Shown: positions 56,247 through 61,227 of the stretch, one piece after another
How positions within the stretch are numbered: the stretch's first letter is position 1
How the letters are laid out: each line of letters opens with the position of its first letter
Origin: Pseudomonadota bacterium
GTDB taxonomy: Bacteria; Pseudomonadota; Gammaproteobacteria; Burkholderiales; Rhodocyclaceae
Assembly: GCA_018241725.1 (NCBI GenBank)
Contig: JAFEDI010000022.1
Span: 1 to 61,227 of the forward strand
Direction of reading: 5' to 3'
DNA length: 61,227 nt
Translations under genes and position numbers: made by a program
Notes under the pieces: generated by a model
What the model was told of the DNA's origin: nothing
The model's database searches: none
Seen by the model: only the letters and a program-made list of their open reading frames with translations

Positions 56247-56438
56247 TAGGATTCTAAATCGTAGTGTACGACGGCATTTTTTGTCGGTAAGTTCGCCAAA
56301 ACCCACGGAAAATCAACGGGTTGCGTGATTGGTCAGGCCAATTGACCGGGAACCTTACGGGATGTTTAGAAAACACGTAAGTCATTGATTCGCCGTTACC
56401 CGCGTGAAAGTCGGACCGTCAGAATTTCGTCTGGTGAT

Positions 56439-56454
56439 GTTGTATTTATACAAC
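56439..56454. promoter_or_regulatory. palindromic operator GTTGTA-N4-TACAAC, site 1
   Basis: GTTGTATTTATACAAC is a near-perfect inverted repeat. It shares the GTTGTA and TACAAC half-sites and 4-bp centre with site 2 at 56606. This is typical of a dimeric helix-turn-helix regulator. It lies between the two divergent promoters. Confidence 0.65.
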
Positions 56455-56602
56455 TCCCGGTGATTTCCCATAGGAATCAATGGCTTGCGAGTGGATCGAC
56501 CCCTCCGGACAGGATTTTTAAGGAGTTCCCGTGGGAGCGCGTGGGAGTGAACCAGGGGGGCGGCTGGGAGGGGTCAAAAATTCCTTCGTGAACTTTATAG
56601 AA

Positions 56603-56624
56603 TTTGTTGTAAATTTACAACAAA
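56603..56624. promoter_or_regulatory. palindromic operator GTTGTA-N4-TACAAC, site 2
   Basis: A perfect 22-bp palindrome has half TTTGTTGTAAA. Its inner 16 bp, GTTGTAAATTTACAAC, match site 1 in half-sites and spacing. The sites are 167 bp apart, about 16 helical turns, which would permit looping by a bound regulator. Confidence 0.7.
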
Positions 56625-56899
56625 CACCTTATTTTTGTTGATTTCTAAGGGAAAATTTCAATTTTGGGAAAAGTGATTTCCGAGGTTTAGGGGCGAATCG
56701 CGGATTCGATACGAAAATGTCCGTTGGTACATTACGATTTTGGGAGGGGCGGCCGTCGTAATGTACGATTGCTGCACTGCAACAGGCCGAAGATTTTCGC
56801 GGTTAAGTCGTTGATTTTTAAGACGGGTTTCGAGGTTTAGGGAAAAGAACTGCGCGGTACACTACGATTTTCGGCGGGGACGGTATTTTACCGGACGGG

Positions 56900-56927
56900 T
56901 TTACTTGGCATTGCGACGTGCTATACT
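56900..56927 (+). promoter_or_regulatory. rightward promoter with extended -10
   Basis: TTTACT (56900-56905), a 16-bp spacer and TATACT (56922-56927) precede the rightward accessory operon. TGC directly before TATACT gives an extended -10 element, which can compensate for the weak -35. A GTACACTACGATTT box is 30 bp upstream. Confidence 0.65.
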
Positions 56928-56959
56928 TGTTGTGCGGTTCAACAAGTGGGGTACTAGCG

Positions 56960-57199
56960 ATGGTTACTTGGGACATTGAAGTTACGGACACATACGGCGG
57001 CGAAGCTAACTACGCTTGGGTAGACCGGTATGCGATTCGCACTCCGGACGATATATCCGACTTAGCTTTAGTCCGTCGTATCAAATCCGTTACTGGGTAC
57101 TCTGGTATCCGTGGACGGACGTATGTTGTTAGCGGGGACTCGGTAGAAATACGGTTTCCTGCGCGCTGCGTTGTAATTTTTGCGAATGTAAGGTATTGA
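56960..57199 (+). CDS. conserved small phage protein, 79 aa
   Basis: I start it at ATG 56960 (MVTWDIEVTDTYGGEANYAW) after GTGGGG rather than further upstream, where the frame runs through the promoter. The W-x-I-E-V-T-D-T-Y-G-G-E-A-N-Y-x-W-V block is common to many phages. It is a single small alpha/beta domain of unknown function. It is the first gene of the rightward accessory operon. Confidence 0.78.
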   Translation: MVTWDIEVTDTYGGEANYAWVDRYAIRTPDDISDLALVRRIKSVTGYSGIRGRTYVVSGDSVEIRFPARCVVIFANVRY

Positions 57200-57202
57200 A
57201 AA

Positions 57203-57424
57203 ATGCAATACGAATCGGACGACGTAAAAGCCCGTGCGCTGCAATGTGCGCGGGGCGAGTATCAGGAAGGGCTTATTACGGGCCGATATTCATGGTCCGG
57301 TAATGGCCTGCGCGGCCGGGCAAAGAATTGGTCCGGTAGTTATTGGCGATCCCGGAACGCATTAATTGCGCGGCTACGTGAAAATGGGTTAGTGATTGAA
57401 CTAGGAGTGCTGAAAAATGCGTGA
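57203..57424 (+). CDS. hypothetical protein, 73 aa
   Basis: It reads MQYESDDVKARALQCARGEY, ITGRYSWSGNGLRGRAKNW and a conserved end RLRENGLVIELGVLKNA. Its 3' end overlaps the next gene by 8 bp. A decayed second copy of that end lies at 57975-58064. Function unknown. Confidence 0.7.
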   Translation: MQYESDDVKARALQCARGEYQEGLITGRYSWSGNGLRGRAKNWSGSYWRSRNALIARLRENGLVIELGVLKNA

Positions 57425-57965
57425 AATGACCACGATGGTATATTCTTTTGCCGAGTTATCCGAAACTGCGCAGGAACGCGCGCTTAATGCGTTTCGTGAC
57501 GTTAACGTAGACTTCCCCTGGTGGTGGAGCACGTTTGACACGATTCGCACCGCAGGTAAGCTAATCGGTCTGGATATTGACATGATTTATTTTGACACGG
57601 ATTTATATTGTATTTTCAATGCGGATTATGAGTATGTGCGCGGGGCGGTTAAAGCGGTCCAAGCTGAATTTCCGCGTATGACTGATCTGCACGAAGTAGC
57701 GCAAAAACTGCAAGCGCTACAAAAGCGGCATTTTTATTCCCTTAGTTGCAATGTGGCATCACAGCGAGACACTAATTCGTATCAGTGTTTTCGTTTTGGC
57801 GAGGATTACGAATGCGAAGATTTGGGCGATATAATCGACGACTTTGCGTATTGGGCATGGGTATTATTGCGTGACGAGTACGAATATCTTACATCGGATG
57901 AAGCAATCCAAGAAATGATCGAATCGAATGAGTACGAATTCGACGAAGCGGGGAATTTATCCTGA
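57417..57965 (+). CDS. conserved phage protein, duplicate A, 182 aa
   Basis: MVYSFAELSETAQERALNAF, DFPWWWSTFDTIRTAGKLIG, the repeated aromatic-acidic middle and EYEYLTSDEAIQEMIESNEY match a family common in phages, sometimes labelled as related to antitoxins but without a shown role. Duplicate B (58057-58605) shares most positions. Its start overlaps the preceding gene's end by 8 bp, which is why the duplicated block also carried part of that gene. Confidence 0.75.
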   Translation: MREMTTMVYSFAELSETAQERALNAFRDVNVDFPWWWSTFDTIRTAGKLIGLDIDMIYFDTDLYCIFNADYEYVRGAVKAVQAEFPRMTDLHEVAQKLQALQKRHFYSLSCNVASQRDTNSYQCFRFGEDYECEDLGDIIDDFAYWAWVLLRDEYEYLTSDEAIQEMIESNEYEFDEAGNLS

Positions 57966-57974
57966 TCGTCGTGG

Positions 57975-58064
57975 TGCAGTTATTGGCGTTCACGTAACCG
58001 CGCAATTAATGCGGTACGTGAATATGGGTTAGTGATTGAACTCGGAGTACTGAAAAATGCGTGA
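57975..58064 (+). pseudogene. truncated remnant of the 57203-57424 gene
   Basis: A frame without a start codon encodes CSYWRSRNRAINAVREYGLV followed by IELGVLKNA and a stop. It is nearly the same as the last 29 residues of the 57203-57424 product. It lies directly before duplicate B and overlaps its start, just as the parent gene overlaps duplicate A. It marks the left edge of a duplicated block of about 640 bp. Confidence 0.8.
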
Positions 58065-58605
58065 AATGACCGTGACGGTATATTCGTTCAATGAACTTTC
58101 CGAAGCTGCGCAGAAGCGCGTGCTTAATGAGTTTAGTGACATTAACGTAGAGTTTAATTGGTACGAGGACACGTTTGGTACAATTCGTGCTGCGGGCGAA
58201 CTGCTTGGCTTGGAAATCGGGGATATTTATTTTGATGCTTATTCGTACTGTATTTTTGACGCGAGTTATGAGTATGTGCGCGGGGCAGCTAAAGCGGTTC
58301 GGAACGAATTCCCACAAGACACGAAACTGCATGGAATAGCTAAAGATTTACAGGCTTTGCAAAAACGACATTTCTATTCGTTGTCGTGCGCGGTAACTGA
58401 AGGCCGGAGTATGAATCACTATCGTTGCTTTCGTTTTGGCGAGGACTACGAATGCAAAGATTTGGGCGATATAATTGATGATTTTGCGCGTTGGGCGCGG
58501 ATATTACTGCGTGATGAATATAAATACCTTACGTCGGACGAAGCAGTCAAGGAAATGATCGAAGCGAACGGGTACGAATTCACCGAAGCGGGTAAACTCG
58601 TATGA
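58057..58605 (+). CDS. conserved phage protein, duplicate B, 182 aa
   Basis: This has equal length to duplicate A and the same landmarks: MREMTVTVYSFNELSEAAQK, LQALQKRHFYSLSC, CFRFGEDYEC-x-DLGDIIDDF and YLTSDEAVKEMIEANGYEF. The copies have drifted to roughly two thirds amino-acid identity by eye, so both are probably maintained. The ribosome binding context GGAGTACTGAAAA is kept in both. Confidence 0.75.
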   Translation: MREMTVTVYSFNELSEAAQKRVLNEFSDINVEFNWYEDTFGTIRAAGELLGLEIGDIYFDAYSYCIFDASYEYVRGAAKAVRNEFPQDTKLHGIAKDLQALQKRHFYSLSCAVTEGRSMNHYRCFRFGEDYECKDLGDIIDDFARWARILLRDEYKYLTSDEAVKEMIEANGYEFTEAGKLV

Positions 58606-58655
58606 TTATCGTTTTTGGCGTGGCAGTAATATGGCTATTCTATGTGCGGGGGTAA
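58602..58655 (+). CDS. candidate 17-residue membrane peptide
   Basis: ATG 58602 overlaps the preceding stop as ATGA. The frame encodes MIIVFGVAVIWLFYVRG and ends 4 bases before the next start. The peptide is one short transmembrane helix with a positive C-terminus. The tight coupling and hydrophobic content favour a real micro-protein, but a frame this short can occur by chance. Confidence 0.35.
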   Translation: MIIVFGVAVIWLFYVRG

Positions 58656-58659
58656 TGAT

Positions 58660-59484
58660 ATGAACATCGTAATTGACGGCCGTACATTCAAATCCAGTCA
58701 CGCGCTAGTTTACGGCGATTATGTCGGAGCGGGCAGCGTAGGTGTGGCTAACGTCCGCTGGTTGGAGGAGAACCGCCGGACTCTGACGCTCACTTATCGG
58801 GCGGACCCGCAGTACAGCGCCGAACGCGCTTTAGAAGCTCAGCACATACTTCCTGAAGATATCGCAGCAGCGGGCGCGGTCATCCTGCGGGGCGATCACG
58901 GATATCATGCCGGGTTTATCCTGACCGGTGTACCGGAAGGCGCTAGCGAGGACGATGAAGTACTCGCAGAGGACGGCCGGGACGTGCTGGACGCAATCGA
59001 GAATTACTGCGTTCTCGACGAAGAGTTTTTATATGAAATTGAGGAGGAATGGCGGCAGGAGCGCTTGACAGAAATATGGAAGTACGATGCACCGCGAGCG
59101 CTCGCAAAGCTGGATGCGGAAGCGGGCGAATTCGTGGATAACATGACCGAAGGTGAATTCGGGATCATGTGGTACGAAGCGGTAGAACTGCCCGATCTGG
59201 TCGAGTGGATTTACGAGGAGAACCAAGCGGTTCCGGACGGTCTGAACAATGCGATTCCGGCGCTGTTGGGATGGGTCAGGGACCGATTTGCGGAACTGGA
59301 ACAGCAAGCCGGAACACTCGGGTGGACAGTAATTCCGGAAAGCCCGGATGATCTTGCTACTACAGAATGGGGTTATGCCTCGCCCGGCGGTACGCCGGAT
59401 AAATGGTTCGCGTACCGATGGCAAGCTCTGGAAGCGGCAGCATCGGATACGTCTTTCCGGGACGTGCAGCCGCGTCTGATTTGA
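58660..59484 (+). CDS. hypothetical acidic protein, 274 aa
   Basis: The start ATG 58660 follows GGGGG at 8 bp. It begins MNIVIDGRTFKSSHALVYGD, has strongly acidic stretches (GASEDDEVLAEDGRDVLDAI), and a helical second half with GLNNAIPALLGWVRDRFAEL. No recognised family. The charge and small accessory context leave host-takeover functions open. Confidence 0.65.
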   Translation: MNIVIDGRTFKSSHALVYGDYVGAGSVGVANVRWLEENRRTLTLTYRADPQYSAERALEAQHILPEDIAAAGAVILRGDHGYHAGFILTGVPEGASEDDEVLAEDGRDVLDAIENYCVLDEEFLYEIEEEWRQERLTEIWKYDAPRALAKLDAEAGEFVDNMTEGEFGIMWYEAVELPDLVEWIYEENQAVPDGLNNAIPALLGWVRDRFAELEQQAGTLGWTVIPESPDDLATTEWGYASPGGTPDKWFAYRWQALEAAASDTSFRDVQPRLI

Positions 59485-59500
59485 TTAGAAGGTACCACAT

Positions 59501-59761
59501 ATGAAAACTCTTTCAGCCGTAATTGACGGGCGCGCGGAATTGAACGCGCAAGAGCGTGATTCGTTATTCGCGTTGCTTTCAACGCGCTGCGGCGCAAAGA
59601 CGAAAGCTAAATTACGCACCTGCATTGACCGGCTTGGTCCGGCGTCTAGTAACTACGCGATTTATGGGAGGGTCTTATTTCGTGATAATCGCGCGGATTA
59701 TATTGCTGGACAGTATTGGATTGAGGAACGCCGATTACTACGGCGATTGATAATGGGATAA
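59501..59761 (+). CDS. hypothetical protein, 86 aa
   Basis: MKTLSAVIDGRAELNAQERD leads into a basic helix (CGAKTKAKLRTCIDRLG) and ends YWIEERRLLRRLIMG. GAAGG precedes the ATG. It is the last gene of the rightward accessory operon, directly before the strong terminator. Unknown function. Confidence 0.65.
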   Translation: MKTLSAVIDGRAELNAQERDSLFALLSTRCGAKTKAKLRTCIDRLGPASSNYAIYGRVLFRDNRADYIAGQYWIEERRLLRRLIMG

Positions 59762-59764
59762 AAG

Positions 59765-59794
59765 AAAAAGCCCGCTAATTAGCGGGCTTTTTTA
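59765..59794. terminator. strong bidirectional terminator
   Basis: AAAAGCCCGCT and AGCGGGCTTTT pair in an 11-bp stem with an AATT loop, followed rightward by TTT and leftward by TTTCTTT. It separates the rightward accessory operon from the leftward operon ending at 59823. Confidence 0.92.
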
Positions 59795-59822
59795 TTACCT
59801 GATTAGTGCGACTTTGAATTGC

Positions 59823-60221
59823 TCAGTAGTTGCGCAGGTAGTCGTACCTCACTGCGAGGTACTGCTGTTCGTACCATTCTGCGGTCGCTATTATGTCCTT
59901 ATATGCCTGCGATTCCGCCGGCATGCGGCTCGCGAGTGCTACGCATGCGTCGGCTTCATCCAGGTATGCACGGCCGTATCCGTCCGGCAGGGTCCGGGAC
60001 GATACGTGCACTTCCGTGCCTGCGTGCATCAGCTCGTATCGGAGTGCCTTGTGAATGGCGTTATTCAGGGCGTCGTCCGCGGAGTCGCCGTCCCCGACGC
60101 TCTTTGGCGTCGGATACTTGTCCGGCGCATGTAGCCGCACGGTAGCTGAATATCGGTGCAGCACCGGCCGGTCAGCGTTAAAGCTAGTTGCGATTATTTC
60201 GGCGATAACGTCGAGGTTCAT
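59823..60221 (-). CDS. hypothetical protein, 132 aa
   Basis: The start is ATG 60221, with GAGGAG at the right distance; the longer upstream frame runs through the 63-bp hairpin repeat. The product reads MNLDVIAEIIATSFNADRPV, a beta segment, SVGDGDSADDALNNAIHKAL and a helical C-terminus. It is last in the leftward operon. Function unknown. Confidence 0.68.
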   Translation of the reverse strand: MNLDVIAEIIATSFNADRPVLHRYSATVRLHAPDKYPTPKSVGDGDSADDALNNAIHKALRYELMHAGTEVHVSSRTLPDGYGRAYLDEADACVALASRMPAESQAYKDIIATAEWYEQQYLAVRYDYLRNY

Positions 60222-60240
60222 CTTGGTTACTCCTCTGTTT

Positions 60241-60303
60241 GTTGTACTGCGGCTGTTTCGACAATAGGGCCGCCCGAGCGGCCCTATTAGCAAAACTCGC
60301 CCT
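60241..60303 (-). repeat. 63-bp leader repeat with strong hairpin, copy 1
   Basis: This sequence recurs without change at 60574-60636. It contains AATAGGGCCGC and GCGGCCCTATT, an 11-bp stem with a 4-base loop. It lies after the stop of 60307-60558 and just upstream of the ribosome binding site of 59823-60221. Confidence 0.92.
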
Positions 60304-60306
60304 TGG

Positions 60307-60558
60307 TCAGTCGTCAATTTCCACCGCATCCCGCGGGTATGTTTGTTCCCAGCACTGCCGTCGCGGGATTCCCCCGTAATACACAATACCCACTCCAGAC
60401 AGCGTAACAGCGTGCGAGCCACGGGCAATATATATGTGACTGATCGGTCGCCCGCGCGACGTGAGGCCTAGCTCTCTGACGAGGGCGCCGCCAGTCTGGC
60501 GCCCTCGTCCCAGGTAGGGTTTCAGTTGCGCAGCGGTAACTGTAATCGTAATGCGCAT
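60307..60558 (-). CDS. hypothetical protein, 83 aa
   Basis: Start at ATG 60558 after GAGGG. The product has MRITITVTAAQLKPYLGRGR, then LVRELGLTSRGRPISHIYIA and a C-terminal YYGGIPRRQCWEQTYP. It is basic and beta-rich. Both its leader and the next gene's leader hold the 63-bp repeat. Function unknown. Confidence 0.66.
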   Translation of the reverse strand: MRITITVTAAQLKPYLGRGRQTGGALVRELGLTSRGRPISHIYIARGSHAVTLSGVGIVYYGGIPRRQCWEQTYPRDAVEIDD

Positions 60559-60573
60559 GGTTAATCCCTCTTG

Positions 60574-60636
60574 GTTGTACTGCGGCTGTTTCGACAATAG
60601 GGCCGCCCGAGCGGCCCTATTAGCAAAACTCGCCCT
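60574..60636 (-). repeat. 63-bp leader repeat with strong hairpin, copy 2
   Basis: Identical to 60241-60303. It occupies the same relative place, between the stop of 60640-60870 and the ribosome binding site of 60307-60558. Two identical copies suggest a mobile or selected leader element such as an attenuator or RNase III site. Confidence 0.92.
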
Positions 60637-60639
60637 CGA

Positions 60640-60870
60640 TTATCGGACCGCAGCGGACCGCATTGCGTATGTCATCCGCGCGGCCGCAATGGTCACGCGC
60701 AGCCGACCGCATTCCTTATGCTCGCGCGTTAAACGCTCGATATCGTCCTGAATCCGCACTGCGGCACTGGCGCACTGCCAGGTTGCCGGATTGTTGTACT
60801 CGCTCGGGCGCCCGCCGTGCGTGGTAGCAGCGATCTTGGTAAGCGCGTGGAATGCCTGCATGACGTTCAT
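60640..60870 (-). CDS. hypothetical protein, 76 aa
   Basis: ATG 60870 overlaps the upstream stop region (TGACATG). It reads MNVMQAFHALTKIAATTHGG, TWQCASAAVRIQDDIERLT and a basic, Ala-rich end. It is helical. Unknown function. Confidence 0.62.
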   Translation of the reverse strand: MNVMQAFHALTKIAATTHGGRPSEYNNPATWQCASAAVRIQDDIERLTREHKECGRLRVTIAAARMTYAMRSAAVR

Positions 60871-60871
60871 G

Positions 60872-61057
60872 TCAGTAGGTCCAGATGCCGTTCCGAACGG
60901 CGATGGCACGCTCCCTCATTCTGCGTGCTTGGTCCGTTTGGATTGCAGCGAGCGCTTGGTCTGCACCGTCCTTCAGTGCGGCCCGGCGTGCATCGGCCGC
61001 CAGTGCGTAAAGCCGGGAGGCGACAAAGTGGTTCCTGTTCGTGGTCAGGTTAGTCAT
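60872..61057 (-). CDS. hypothetical protein, 61 aa
   Basis: MTNLTTNRNHFVASRLYALA is followed by Ala-rich, basic helices and VRNGIWTY. On the circular map it follows the gene at 14-439. Unknown function. Confidence 0.62.
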   Translation of the reverse strand: MTNLTTNRNHFVASRLYALAADARRAALKDGADQALAAIQTDQARRMRERAIAVRNGIWTY

Positions 61058-61078
61058 GTCAGTAGCTCCGATGTAAGG

Positions 61079-61096
61079 GGCGCCGTCCGTGGCGCC
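61079..61096 (-). other. GC hairpin upstream of the 61057 gene
   Basis: GGCGCC-GTCCGT-GGCGCC forms a 6-bp stem and 6-base loop. The same loop and stem core is found at 487-502 in the same operon, again in an intergenic gap. No T-run follows. Confidence 0.6.
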
Positions 61097-61102
61097 GGGG
61101 CA

Positions 61103-61227
61103 GGTTGATTGATGGTCAGGCTTTCCAGAGACCCGCGGCTTCTTCGAGCGCTTCTGCCAGATCGTCGAAACCTTCGAGGCGGGCAGCCTCGGCGATCACT
61201 TCCCAAGCGTCGTTGCGGTCGATGGCA
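61103..61227. repeat. 125-bp direct repeat joining the contig ends, right copy
   Basis: Identical to 1-125. It repeats the 3' end of the gene at 14-439, so the gene appears cut here only because of the linear representation. Confidence 0.9.

Larger units (their letters stand above)
56021..56959. promoter_or_regulatory. 0.9-kb divergent control region
   Basis: No convincing gene lies here. It contains 53-bp tandem repeats (56064-56179), a leftward promoter (56218-56246), two 16-bp palindromes (56439 and 56606), an AT-rich stretch at about 56580-56680, repeated GTACAYTACGATTT boxes (56256, 56727, 56857) and a rightward promoter (56900-56927). CGAGGTTTAGGG at 56683 and 56831 marks an imperfect longer duplication. 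The AT-rich centre flanked by repeats would suit a replication origin as well as a transcription switch. Confidence 0.7.

Noticed and set aside
56078-56299. 73-codon leftward frame in the 56-kb control region
   Set aside because: It runs through the 53-bp tandem repeats and promoter 56218-56246, and its composition is Arg/Ser/Thr-rich without a ribosome binding site.
59823-60428. 201-residue version of the gene ending at 59823
   Set aside because: The extension crosses the 63-bp hairpin repeat and the upstream gene; ATG 60221 has GAGGAG at good distance.

Overview
This window is the complete genome of a tailed, probably podovirus-like double-stranded DNA phage. The first 125 bases recur exactly as the last 125 (1-125 = 61103-61227), so the contig closes into a circle of 61,102 bp. 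The evidence for a phage is a full virion module: terminase large subunit, portal, scaffold, an N4-gp56-type major capsid protein, a tail adaptor and nozzle, a glycine-rich fibre protein and a 1980-residue internal protein. There is also a lysis cluster and a phage replication set. I see no tail sheath, tail tube or long tape-measure gene, which favours a short tail. I see no integrase, tRNA, CRISPR array, insertion sequence or phage RNA polymerase, so a lytic life style using host RNA polymerase is likely. Host-type sigma-70 promoters suggest a bacterial host, probably Gram-negative, but the sequence does not name it.

Layout. (1) 1145-26631, rightward: small terminase candidate, holin-like and coiled-coil proteins, DUF3310 protein, transglycosylase, glycine-rich adhesin, large terminase, portal, scaffold, capsid, adaptor, nozzle, tail proteins and ejection proteins. 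(2) 26731-56020, leftward: PAPS-reductase-like protein, primase-helicase, two helix-turn-helix proteins, SF2 helicase, nucleases, family A DNA polymerase, dihydrofolate reductase, a VWA/metallopeptidase plus MoxR-type AAA+ pair, Lar-like protein, cytosine methyltransferase-like protein and three octapeptide-repeat proteins. (3) 56021-56959: a roughly 0.9-kb divergent control region with promoters on both strands, tandem repeats and palindromic operators. (4) 56960-59761, rightward: small accessory genes including a tandem duplication. (5) 59823 leftward across the circle junction to 719: a short leftward operon. Region 720-1144 is a second divergent control region with 44-bp repeats.

The most unusual feature is an expansion of one small-protein family, here called the MKLA family. 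There are 19 copies (one fused, one frameshifted, one only 58 residues), threaded between the replication genes from 34.9 to 47.8 kb. Most start with M-K/R-L-A and share a G-T-x-V-Q-V/Y core followed by a P-G turn. Nearly every copy is translationally coupled to its neighbours by 4- to 20-nt overlaps, and the start codon of the next gene dictates the tail of the preceding protein. I know of no described function for this array.

Other points of note are a candidate small RNA of about 58 nt between the two convergent main operons (consensus-like promoter, anti-Shine-Dalgarno-like tract, terminator), three near-identical copies of a consensus sigma-70 promoter in front of accessory genes, and a 16-bp palindromic operator pair in the 56-kb control region. 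All functions are read from sequence patterns and remembered families; no database search was run.
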